The position numbers were made by a program, and so were the translations under genes. A stretch of 64,000 bases of DNA from CALKZN01 sp050633785 (GTDB lineage: Bacteria; Pseudomonadota; Gammaproteobacteria; Arenicellales; Arenicellaceae): contig JBOEHE010000035.1 of assembly GCA_050633785.1 (NCBI GenBank), forward strand, positions 62,001 to 126,000, written 5' to 3'. Shown here one piece after another: positions 18,576 to 27,462 of this stretch; position 1 is the stretch's first letter, and each line of letters starts with the position of its first letter. The notes below the pieces were generated by a model that was not told where the DNA came from, did not search any database, and worked only from the letters and a program-made list of their open reading frames with translations.

Positions 18576-20888
18576 ATGAATTTTCAATCAGGAAGTGTGT
18601 TTATGTGTATGAAGAAGTTGGATGTAGTATGGGGTGCTATTGAGCAAATCAAGCGTTTTTTCTGCCGGATTAATTTTAGTTCTAATGAGGGTAATGCTGT
18701 CCATAGGAGGTCTCAATTACTGTCACTGTTACTGCTGTTTTATATTGGTGGTGCTGTGGCTCAATCACTTGACGGCAGCACTGCAGATGACCCAACGAAG
18801 TTGGGACGTTTGATACCTGGTATAGTGTTTACCCTTCTGGATGATAGGCCTGAAAGCACGACTAATTGCCCCGAAAACTGTTCTGAAGGTTGTATCCAGT
18901 ATTCTGTGAATGGTTTGCAATGCGCTGCTGATGTTGCCAACACAGCGTATTTAGCGAATGCCATCAGCATTAACGAAAGCCAGAATGATTGTTTTGCTCC
19001 TTGTGGTGTTCATTTTCAGGCTGAGGTTACTGGCAATTTTCAGGTGGAGTCTAATTTTCATCATCTTGCTTATCACTGGCAATTTGGTGATGACGGTTCT
19101 TCTTTTCGCTCTCTTGGGAGTGACTTTCCTTTTTCTAACAATGCTAATCGTGCTCAAGGTTCGAAAGCGGGGCATGTATTTGAGAGGCCAGGTGAATATC
19201 AGGTAGTATTGCGAGTCGCTGCCAGGAATGGACGTTTCGCAGAGGCTACTAAAACTATTCGTGTACTAGACCCTCTAGAGTACTTTACAGCAAGCCAAAC
19301 GGTTTGTGTGTCCAGTTCTTTCAGGTTTGATGGCTGCCCTAGTGGTGCTATACAACTCTCAGATTGGGACAGTGTGGTTCAACGGGTAAAAGTAAGCCAG
19401 TTAGCTCGCAATGGAAGTTATATTTTGCTACGTGCTGGTGATGAGTTTGTCAGCAAAGAGCGTTTATTGCTCAGAGATGGTAAGCATGTTATCACACGAT
19501 ATGGCAATGGTAATGACCCTGTTATATCTGTTTATGACAATGTGAGTGTATTTCACGCTTTGGATACTGACGAATTTAGCGTTAGCTATCTTCAAATCCG
19601 AGGTGATTATAATTCACAAACCGGGTTGGGAGACGCTTACCGTTCGCGCGGTTTTTTTCTTGGTTTGCAAGGTATGAACATTAGTTCCAATGCTACTGTT
19701 TATCGAATGGTGATGTCTGGTCTTGGTATTTGCATTGCTCCCAGTGGCGGGGAAGGTCATGTTTTCGCGGACAATAAGTGCACCAACTGGCAGGACTATG
19801 CATCCCTGCAAGGCTCTGTGAACCGTGTTGCTTATATTGGTAACTCTTTTAAACAGGACATTAATGCTCGAAGTGGGCCTGATTCAAAGTTATTTTCGAT
19901 AACCTCACATGCAGGTGATGGTAGTTCAGTAAATTTTAGCTATGACTTTGCACTTGCTGGCGATCATGATTTGGGTATTCGTATAGTGAATGCTAATGAT
20001 ACTAAAATACATATGAATGATGAAAATGGTTACGCCCTTAATTTAGCAAACACAACGGTGACATTTGATACGCCGCCTGCTGATGGTTCTGTTGTTGAAA
20101 TTTTTCACCGTCGTTGGGCTGATCATGGTTCGCTGCGATCAGCACACAGTTTTTCTTTAGTTGTTGCTCAAAATGACTTTTTTAACAATGTCGGTTGGTT
20201 CGGTGGTGGTGTACATCATAACCCATCGTTTCGTTACAATACTTATGGTGATGCAGGACATAGTGGCGTAATAGTTGAAAATAGGATGGAAGGTGGCACT
20301 ATGGCCGCTGTTTTTGAAACAGCAAATGGGGACTTGCTTAAGGGAGCTGGAAAAATTATAGCTGAAAGAAATATTTTTATTGGTACGGAGCCTACTTATG
20401 TAGGTGTCCGCTCAGTCTATGGCAACATGACTATGCGTAACAATGTTATTGTGCAGCCTAATGTTCTGTCTACAACAAACACGTACAGCCCAGCTATTTA
20501 TTTTTGGGAGGACTATGTGGCTACCACGCCAAAAGATATCGATAATTTTTCAGGTCCAGTGGAGATTTATAACAACACCATCATAAACCTGGCAAAAGAA
20601 GATGAGGTGTCAGGAGGGCCTGTCATCAGCTTTTTTGATTTTGAAGGCATCGCTGTACAAGACCATCATTCTGGTACTGGCAAAGTATTTACTGATTTTA
20701 TGGAAGTTAATAACCTTGTGTATGCTCCTCAAGTGGGCAATGTGAACTACCATATAAACCCAGGTTTTAATGCTGTTTATGTACCTTCGAATGTAACAGC
20801 TGCTGAGAATAATGACTTGCCTGGCCTTTTTGATACGTTATGGGGGAATACGCGTTCCAGTACAACAATAATGGGAGCCGTTGAATGA
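18576..20888 (+). CDS. Exported PKD / right-handed beta-helix protein, about 770 aa
   Basis: Secreted protein. The hydrophobic core LLSLLLLFYIGGAVA near residue 50 suggests a Sec signal with an unusually long N-region. A PKD-type Ig fold follows (YHWQFGDDGSS to FERPGEYQVVLRVAARNG), then ~550 residues of Asn-rich, turn-rich sequence typical of a parallel beta-helix of the pectate-lyase/polysaccharide-binding type. The frame is open from 18540. ATG 18576 (after CAGGGG) and ATG 18603 (after AGGAAG) both have good ribosome-binding sites, so the start is uncertain. No catalytic motif was identified. First gene of the exported cluster. Confidence 0.72.
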   Translation: MNFQSGSVFMCMKKLDVVWGAIEQIKRFFCRINFSSNEGNAVHRRSQLLSLLLLFYIGGAVAQSLDGSTADDPTKLGRLIPGIVFTLLDDRPESTTNCPENCSEGCIQYSVNGLQCAADVANTAYLANAISINESQNDCFAPCGVHFQAEVTGNFQVESNFHHLAYHWQFGDDGSSFRSLGSDFPFSNNANRAQGSKAGHVFERPGEYQVVLRVAARNGRFAEATKTIRVLDPLEYFTASQTVCVSSSFRFDGCPSGAIQLSDWDSVVQRVKVSQLARNGSYILLRAGDEFVSKERLLLRDGKHVITRYGNGNDPVISVYDNVSVFHALDTDEFSVSYLQIRGDYNSQTGLGDAYRSRGFFLGLQGMNISSNATVYRMVMSGLGICIAPSGGEGHVFADNKCTNWQDYASLQGSVNRVAYIGNSFKQDINARSGPDSKLFSITSHAGDGSSVNFSYDFALAGDHDLGIRIVNANDTKIHMNDENGYALNLANTTVTFDTPPADGSVVEIFHRRWADHGSLRSAHSFSLVVAQNDFFNNVGWFGGGVHHNPSFRYNTYGDAGHSGVIVENRMEGGTMAAVFETANGDLLKGAGKIIAERNIFIGTEPTYVGVRSVYGNMTMRNNVIVQPNVLSTTNTYSPAIYFWEDYVATTPKDIDNFSGPVEIYNNTIINLAKEDEVSGGPVISFFDFEGIAVQDHHSGTGKVFTDFMEVNNLVYAPQVGNVNYHINPGFNAVYVPSNVTAAENNDLPGLFDTLWGNTRSSTTIMGAVE

Positions 20889-21294
20889 TGTTCTGCTTGA
20901 AGAGTCGTTGCAACATACTCTGGACATGATGATGTTGTATTTATTCTTTGAGAGTAGTCATTGCACCATAGTGAAATATAAGTATGCCACTTTAAGTGTA
21001 GTGCGTTTAGTATTTTTTGTTCTGATTTTTAGCGTTGAGAATTTTGATATTTTCATGAAAATAATGTTTTAAAGTAACTTTTTTAACCTTAAGTGGTCAA
21101 TAAAAGCTTCTTTGTGAATAAAACTATTTGAGATCATTTTATAAGTAAAAAAGTGTATCCAATAAATTTTCAAAAAATATTTTACATTTCTTTACAAATG
21201 GTTTTTATGTACTAGAATAGATCGAACTATTGGGGTCAATGATAGTAAGAAAAAAAGAGTGTAATTAGTTATTAATAATACATTTGGTTGATCT
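20889..21294. other. AT-rich intergenic region before the DUF1800 gene
   Basis: 406 bp, strongly AT-rich from about 21000. A 63-codon frame at 20881-21072 is hydrophobic and low in complexity and is not supported as a gene. Likely contains the promoter of the DUF1800-DUF1501 pair, but I could not pick a clear -35/-10 pair. Confidence 0.45.
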
Positions 21295-23781
21295 ATGCCC
21301 AATAAGTTTAGCAGGTTCGTTTTTAATAAGTCGTTTGTGAAGTTCTTCTTCGTAGTTGCGGTTTACCTTATATCTTCTTTTCAAATTGCTTTCGCTCAAA
21401 CGTTGAGTAAAGAGCAGTTTGCCTCTATACAGAAAGTCATTAATACCCTTTTGCTGACGGTTCCATCTGCACCTATTGTGCTGGATCTGGATGAGGTGGA
21501 AAACCGTCGATACGGTTATCAATATGGCAGTGGTGATGACCAAGGAGGTCTGGAAATTCATTTTGAAGGACAGGAGCAGTCTGTCACTTTGTGCTTTGAC
21601 ACTGAAGACATTCAAAATGGAGAGGTGTCTGTGCAGCTCAATGGCCAATCTCTGGGAACTTTGTCTGCAGGAGAGAACTGTTTTACGTTCAGTGCAGGCC
21701 AACAACTCAATGGTCCAAATATACTGATACTGACACATAATAACCCTGGGGATCGCTGGGGAGTGTCTAATATTGGAGTTGAATATACGCAGCAAAATGC
21801 TTTAGGTTTGCAGCGTTTAAGTCGCTTGCAATGGGATGAAGCGGCTGTACGAAAGGTGCTTAAGCTGTTTGCGTTTGGTGGGCATGCTCATGATGATCAA
21901 ATTGATCAATGGGCAAGTACAAACCCGGAACAAGCCATTGCCGAGATGCTCAATTTTTCTAAATACAATGCAAAATTGTCGCCCTTGGCACCCGGAGAAA
22001 AATACAGTGACCATGTGAATCGTTATGGGACTTTCACTGAATTTGCTAACTTCCTGGGCTCAAACAGCTCTAAGCTGCCTTTTCCACTGGACACGCCAAA
22101 TGATGATGGAAACCTCAGAGGTACGCGTCACAGCCTTGGATTAGATGGTTATAACTTTGAAGGGTCCTTTTTTCGTTTTGCCAGCATTCGAGGGTTGAAT
22201 CCTTTCAGGCAGCGAATAGGTTTGTGGGAAACCAACTATCATTTGGCGACCAATTTGGAAGCGGGTGTGACCCGTCGCCAAATGGCTCGTTATTACGATG
22301 AAATAATGAATGCTCATGAAGCCGATATGCCATATCAGGATGTGCTGGCAGTAGCGGCTAAAACAGCAGCGGTGGCCATGCAATATGGACACCGACGTAA
22401 CCGCTGGGTGAATGATGAATGTCTGTGTAATGATGACTTTGCGCGTGAAATTCATCAATTATTTTTCGGTATTCTGGGTGATACCGACCCTGAAGGTGGG
22501 TCCGATCATCACGAAAATGTAACGATCAAGGAAAGTGCCAAAATGCTGACGGATATGAACGTTGATTACAATAATTCATTGGGGGGATATCCTAATGAAG
22601 TTACTTTCGGCACAGAAGAGCATCATCTGGCGCCGTTGTATATTCTCAATACCAATATTTTTGGAGCGAATGCATCAGAAAAAATCGATAATCTGGTTGA
22701 TGTTTCGATTGAACATCCAGAAAGTCTGGCTGCATTGCCGGTGATGATTATTTCGGGGCTGGCTGATGACAATATTACACCAGCCAAGGCGACCCAGATT
22801 CGTGCAGCTTGGGCAGCGATGGGCAGCAATAAGAATTTTCTGAACTTTATTCGGGTTTATGCGACTTCCACTCTGTTTCATTCACCGAATCAATATAAAT
22901 ACCTCAGCAGCTTTGAACGAGGTTTGTTGATGGCAAATAAGTTATATACCAGCAACACGGAATCTTTGTTGGATAGAACGGGTATCAGTGGCAGCATTGA
23001 ACGTGAAAATGCCGAATTTTTCAGACCTTTGCATAATGTGTTTGGTGGACAGACCTCACTGGAGGCAGCTGATTCTGCACTGATCTTTGAGGAAAGTTAT
23101 AATAAATCAACGGATGATGAATACGCCTACAGAAGTCGGGTTGGGTGCGATGAATGTGATTTTGGGCAACCATGGCTTAAGGATTGGAGCCTGACGATTC
23201 CGGCTGTGAATGGACAATACCCGGCGGCACATGTGGCGCAGTGGCTCTGGAATCACGTGATTGGCAATCTGGATAACTATTCCGAACTGGAAAAAGCTCA
23301 TATGATTACCTTGTTGGGCAGCGCACGTAGTTCCAGTAATCAAAATTCCGATCAAAGCTTTGCTTTTGATTTGAATCATTTGTTATGCATCGGTGAGGAT
23401 ATTCTTGATAATGATGATGTGTCCAATAAAGATGTGTCATTGGCGCGTCTGGTATCTTACGACGGCTATGGACGACATTGCCGGATGGACAGTGGGGACT
23501 ATGATGAAAATGAACTGGCTATTCTCAATCGGGCTTTTACAGGTGCTGATATGGAAAGCCAGGGTGGCTTGGATATTGGCCTGCCTGTCGATTCACAAGA
23601 TCCTGGGCGTGAGTTACTGCAAATGAATATCAGCGCTTTGCTGAATGAACTGGGTGCTCAGAACATGTTGTTGGGCAGTTCGGCTGTGCAACCGCAAAAG
23701 CGCTATGCCAACGAACGCATTCAGGCGGCTATATCCTTTATATTTACTACACCGTTTATTTTTGCAGAGGAGAGAAAGTGA
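21295..23781 (+). CDS. Exported DUF1800-family protein, 828 aa
   Basis: The N-terminal signal sequence (FFVVAVYLISSFQIAFA) is cleaved near residue 35. Residues ~60-160 look like a beta-sandwich, carbohydrate-binding-like module (FDTEDIQNGEVSVQLNGQ). The DUF1800 core follows: helical, with NDDFAREIHQLFFGILGD and the usual C-terminal helical ending (IQAAISFIFTTPFIF). DUF1800 proteins are found with DUF1501 proteins in many aquatic bacteria; their biochemical role is unknown. The stop overlaps the DUF1501 start (ATGA), so the pair is coupled. Length is above many family members because of the extra N-terminal module. Confidence 0.88.
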   Translation: MPNKFSRFVFNKSFVKFFFVVAVYLISSFQIAFAQTLSKEQFASIQKVINTLLLTVPSAPIVLDLDEVENRRYGYQYGSGDDQGGLEIHFEGQEQSVTLCFDTEDIQNGEVSVQLNGQSLGTLSAGENCFTFSAGQQLNGPNILILTHNNPGDRWGVSNIGVEYTQQNALGLQRLSRLQWDEAAVRKVLKLFAFGGHAHDDQIDQWASTNPEQAIAEMLNFSKYNAKLSPLAPGEKYSDHVNRYGTFTEFANFLGSNSSKLPFPLDTPNDDGNLRGTRHSLGLDGYNFEGSFFRFASIRGLNPFRQRIGLWETNYHLATNLEAGVTRRQMARYYDEIMNAHEADMPYQDVLAVAAKTAAVAMQYGHRRNRWVNDECLCNDDFAREIHQLFFGILGDTDPEGGSDHHENVTIKESAKMLTDMNVDYNNSLGGYPNEVTFGTEEHHLAPLYILNTNIFGANASEKIDNLVDVSIEHPESLAALPVMIISGLADDNITPAKATQIRAAWAAMGSNKNFLNFIRVYATSTLFHSPNQYKYLSSFERGLLMANKLYTSNTESLLDRTGISGSIERENAEFFRPLHNVFGGQTSLEAADSALIFEESYNKSTDDEYAYRSRVGCDECDFGQPWLKDWSLTIPAVNGQYPAAHVAQWLWNHVIGNLDNYSELEKAHMITLLGSARSSSNQNSDQSFAFDLNHLLCIGEDILDNDDVSNKDVSLARLVSYDGYGRHCRMDSGDYDENELAILNRAFTGADMESQGGLDIGLPVDSQDPGRELLQMNISALLNELGAQNMLLGSSAVQPQKRYANERIQAAISFIFTTPFIFAEERK

Positions 23782-25367
23782 TGAATCGACGACAGTTTTT
23801 GGGAGCTTCATTTTACTCCAGTCTACTTTTAGGTTCGGGTGCCTTGCCGAGGTTTGTCAATGAGGCGCATGCAGAGTTCAGGCCTCTGACAGAGAGAATG
23901 TTGGTGAACCTGATGCTTGATGGCGGGCCTGATATACGTCATTTGATTGTGCCTGCCTATGAAGCGGGTACACAGACAGTCGGAAACAAATATTGGAAGA
24001 ATCGCTGGCGAGCTCATCGTTTGCCTGATGACAATGAAGCAACACTAGAGCAACGTTGGGATGATGATTATTTCAAAATAACCGTTGGTGGCAGTAATTG
24101 GAATGGTAATGGTCTTGTAGATTCCGGTTCTAAAAATTCAGGTGTGACTTTCGGCATCTGGAAAGAAGCGGGTTGGTTGATAGAGATGTTTTTGCAGGGC
24201 AATGTTGCTATTTGCAGCAATGCGGTTGGTGGTGAAAACCGCAATCATTCACACTCAACTGTCATCATGGAGCAAGGTAATTTAACCGCAGGTTCTAATG
24301 AACTTGACCATTCTGGTTGGGGTGGTCGTTTGGCTAGACAGGCAGGTGGTAAGCCAGTGTCCTTGACCAATACACCAAGAGCTTTTTGCTTTGGACCTGA
24401 TGGGAACAACCCTGCTGCGATCAATAATATTGATTTGATTTCTGTGCAAAACTCCAGAAGCTTTGGCTTATATGCAACTGACAACACAGAGGAAAGGATT
24501 TATGACCGCCGACAGAAAATGGCCAGCTCATTGCAGCAATATTATGCGGCTCTGGCTCAGGAGAATTTGAATACGGATGTGTATGAGAAATTTATGGACC
24601 ATGAGTCAAAAATCCGGGAATTTGGCCGATTAATCGATGCTCGACTGGACTTTGATGAACCTTTGTTGATTCGCGGTCTGCACTCAGATCGAGACAGCAA
24701 TGGTGATGATCATTCTTTGAATAATGCGCCAGACGGTTCGGCTCGTCGTGTCTTACGCAGTTCATCTTTTGGACGGCAAATTCGCAATTTATACGATGTG
24801 CTGGCCAGTAATGATCTATTGGACCTGCGAGTTGCCTCGATGTCCTATGGTGGTTGGGATACGCATGCCAACCAGCGTCGCTTTGGCAATGTGAATGACA
24901 TCAATGATCCCGGCAGCAGTCGAGGGATTGAAAGCAATTTTAAGGATATCTTTGGTGGGCCATACAGTGATCGCCCGAATGATTTGCATGGAGGTTTTTC
25001 TGCTTTGTGGCAAAACCTTAATCAGGTTGATAAGGACAAAATTGTCATCAATATTGCTGGTGAGTTTGGTCGTCAGATCCGCGATAACGGTGATCTTGGC
25101 ACGGATCATGGTAAGGGTAATGTGATGTTTCTGATTGGTGAAGGTGTCAATGGTGGCTTATACGGTGATTTGTTCCCAGCATCGGAAATAGCTAAGTTGG
25201 ATGATTCCAGCATCAGGACGCCTGATATCGACCCCGAAACTGACCTTGGTTATATTTTTGGTGCTGCCTGTGATTGGGTTGAAGCTAATTCAAGCACTTC
25301 AGTGTTCAAAAGTTCGGACCGGGTTAAGCTGGAAACAAACGTCAGTTTCAACAATATACTCAGCTAG
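23778..25367 (+). CDS. Tat-type exported DUF1501 protein, 529 aa
   Basis: The N-terminus NRRQFLGASF with a following hydrophobic stretch is a twin-arginine signal, so the protein probably folds before export. The body has the DUF1501 (sulfatase-like alpha/beta fold) pattern: LVNLMLDGGPDIRHL near the N-terminus, SHSTVIMEQG, and the C-terminal INIAGEFGRQIRDNGDLGTDHGKG. Translationally coupled to the DUF1800 gene by an ATGA overlap; this pairing is common. No catalytic role is established for the family. Confidence 0.9.
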   Translation: MMNRRQFLGASFYSSLLLGSGALPRFVNEAHAEFRPLTERMLVNLMLDGGPDIRHLIVPAYEAGTQTVGNKYWKNRWRAHRLPDDNEATLEQRWDDDYFKITVGGSNWNGNGLVDSGSKNSGVTFGIWKEAGWLIEMFLQGNVAICSNAVGGENRNHSHSTVIMEQGNLTAGSNELDHSGWGGRLARQAGGKPVSLTNTPRAFCFGPDGNNPAAINNIDLISVQNSRSFGLYATDNTEERIYDRRQKMASSLQQYYAALAQENLNTDVYEKFMDHESKIREFGRLIDARLDFDEPLLIRGLHSDRDSNGDDHSLNNAPDGSARRVLRSSSFGRQIRNLYDVLASNDLLDLRVASMSYGGWDTHANQRRFGNVNDINDPGSSRGIESNFKDIFGGPYSDRPNDLHGGFSALWQNLNQVDKDKIVINIAGEFGRQIRDNGDLGTDHGKGNVMFLIGEGVNGGLYGDLFPASEIAKLDDSSIRTPDIDPETDLGYIFGAACDWVEANSSTSVFKSSDRVKLETNVSFNNILS

Positions 25368-25508
25368 GACCTGTTTTTCATACTGTGCATGTGGCGCCGG
25401 TGTTGATCTTAACCCGGCAAAACGATGCGCGTTTTTTACAAGTAAGTGTTTTGCTTGTCTGTAATATAAGTGGATTGTAAGTCTGGTTTTATATCTTGGG
25501 AGAGAAGT

Positions 25509-27287
25509 GTGAAGAATAGAGTGTTTAAAATTCTGAGTGGGTGTTTATTGATAGGGTTGTATTCAACCGAGTTGTTTGCGTTTCCAAACATTCTTGAGAC
25601 ATGGCGGATAACGTACCCGACATCCAGCAGTGATGATGCGAACTGTCAGTTGTGTCATCAGAATTCAGGGGGAGGAAATGGTTGGAATGCTTATGGTTGG
25701 AGTATCAGAGGCCTGATTAATGATGAAGGGGAAACTATTGCTGATGCAATTACGCTGTCTGAAGGGTCCAATTCTGATGTTGATCCAACAAGAGCATCAA
25801 ATATCACAGAAACGAATGGCAATTCTCAACCTGGTTGGACGTTGGGGGCGAATAATACGATCTTTTTTAAAAATGATACTACTCTGGCGAACCAGACTCC
25901 GCCAAGTTTGCCTACCGAGATTGACCCCCCTGCCCGGATACTGGACCCTATTGTGGGTGGTATTGCTAAATCAGGAAGCATAAGGTTGGAGGATGTTGCC
26001 AACGGTTTTGTTGCACCCAATTATGCAACTCCAGCCCCAGGTTTGGCTGGTCATCTATTTGTGGTTGATCAGGTGGGTAAACTTTGGCAAGTGAATCTAA
26101 GTACTGGTGCAAAAGTTGAATTTCTGGATACCTCTGCTGATTTGGTTAACGGAGGTGTTTTAGGTGCATTTGGTCCGGGAACCTTTGACGAGCGCGGTCT
26201 GCTTGGAGTCGCTTTTCACCCGCAATACGCTAGCAATGGTTTGCTGTATACCTATCAATCTGAACCTGTGGATGGAGCTGCTGATTTTTCAACGATTGCA
26301 GGTGGTCAAACAGCAGATCATCAAACAGTGATAGCAGAGTGGCAAGTGACTAATCCAACCAGTGCTTTGTCGGTGGTCAATAATGCGACAAAGCGTGATG
26401 TGCTCAGAATCGACCAACCTCAGTTCAACCATGATGGTGGCATGCTCAGCTTTGGGCCTGACGGTTTTTTATATATTTCTCTGGGAGATGGTGGTGGCAG
26501 AGATGATGAGCAGACAGGCCACGGAGCATCTGGTAACGGATTGGATGCAACCAACCCTCTGGGAGCGATTTTGCGTATAGACCCGACTGGCAACACCTCG
26601 GCTAATGGTCAGTATGCCGTTCCTGGTTCTAATCCATTTACCGCAGGAGGTGATAATCGTCTGGATGAAATTTTCGCTTATGGTTTGCGCAATGTGTTTC
26701 GTTTCTCATTTGACAGTATGACAGGTGATTTAATTGCAGGTGATGTTGGTCAGGGTGATATTGAAGAGGTTAATATTATTGAAAGTGGCAAGAACTATGG
26801 CTGGAATGCCAAAGAAGGCACTTTCTTCTTTTACCCGAATGGAATAGACCCGGGTTACGTAAGCAATGTTATGTCGCCGAATGCAACGAATGATATGGTC
26901 GATCCAATCTTGCAATATGACCATGATGAAGGTTTATCTGTTATGGGGGGATATGTTTACCGAGGTACAGAGATGCCTGATCTGGTGGGAACCTATGTTT
27001 TTGGTGACTGGTCCAGGGATTTTGGAACACCGGATGGTCGCTTGTTTTTCAGCAGTGATATGCAAACCATGAGAGAGTTCAATGTGAGCGGGCAAAATGG
27101 TTTGGGGTTTTTCCTCAATGGCTTCGGTCAGGATGAAGGTGGCGAGTTGTATATTGTTGGTAACACTACTGGTACACCATCTGGCACTACAGGTGTTCTC
27201 AAGAAGTTAGTGTCGTCTGCCGCTGGTGATGAAACATGCTTTCCAATTCCAAATGGAAGTAATAATGTTGCTGTAGTTTGTTTATAA
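25509..27287 (+). CDS. PQQ-type glucose/sorbosone dehydrogenase with CxxCH segment, 592 aa
   Basis: Secreted six-bladed beta-propeller of the soluble aldose sugar dehydrogenase (GSDH) type: LLGVAFHPQYASNGLLYTY, FNHDGGMLSFGPDGFLYISLGDGG, FAYGLRNVFRFSFD and NYGWNAKEG. The frame extends to 25470, but GTG 25509 follows GGGAGAGAAGT and gives a clean signal peptide ending ELFA. Near residue 45 is CQLCH, a heme-c-binding CxxCH, so the protein may combine a sugar dehydrogenase with a cytochrome-like electron acceptor. Third exported protein in a row after DUF1800/DUF1501. The oxidised substrate is unknown. Confidence 0.85.
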   Translation: MKNRVFKILSGCLLIGLYSTELFAFPNILETWRITYPTSSSDDANCQLCHQNSGGGNGWNAYGWSIRGLINDEGETIADAITLSEGSNSDVDPTRASNITETNGNSQPGWTLGANNTIFFKNDTTLANQTPPSLPTEIDPPARILDPIVGGIAKSGSIRLEDVANGFVAPNYATPAPGLAGHLFVVDQVGKLWQVNLSTGAKVEFLDTSADLVNGGVLGAFGPGTFDERGLLGVAFHPQYASNGLLYTYQSEPVDGAADFSTIAGGQTADHQTVIAEWQVTNPTSALSVVNNATKRDVLRIDQPQFNHDGGMLSFGPDGFLYISLGDGGGRDDEQTGHGASGNGLDATNPLGAILRIDPTGNTSANGQYAVPGSNPFTAGGDNRLDEIFAYGLRNVFRFSFDSMTGDLIAGDVGQGDIEEVNIIESGKNYGWNAKEGTFFFYPNGIDPGYVSNVMSPNATNDMVDPILQYDHDEGLSVMGGYVYRGTEMPDLVGTYVFGDWSRDFGTPDGRLFFSSDMQTMREFNVSGQNGLGFFLNGFGQDEGGELYIVGNTTGTPSGTTGVLKKLVSSAAGDETCFPIPNGSNNVAVVCL

Positions 27288-27379
27288 GGAACAGGAATGT
27301 TTTGATCGCAAGAGAGGTATTCAGGCCTCTCAGTTATAGTTAAAACACTTATTAATATAGAGTTTAAGTGATGCATAAA

Positions 27380-27415
27380 AAAAGCCCCGTTTGTCGTGAG
27401 ACAAACGGGGCTTTT
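27380..27415. terminator. Bidirectional rho-independent terminator
   Basis: Perfect 16-bp stem (AAAAGCCCCGTTTGTC paired across a GTGA loop) flanked by A- and T-tracts. It lies between the convergent sugar dehydrogenase gene and groEL, and can stop transcription from both sides. Confidence 0.95.
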
Positions 27416-27462
27416 AAGCTTTCTGAGCTTTTGATTTAAAGCAAAGTCACTAAGACCTTGAT

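Noticed and set aside
20881..21072. 63-codon ORF after the PKD/beta-helix gene
   Set aside because: Hydrophobic, AT-driven sequence with no ribosome-binding site; overlaps the end of the previous gene in another frame.
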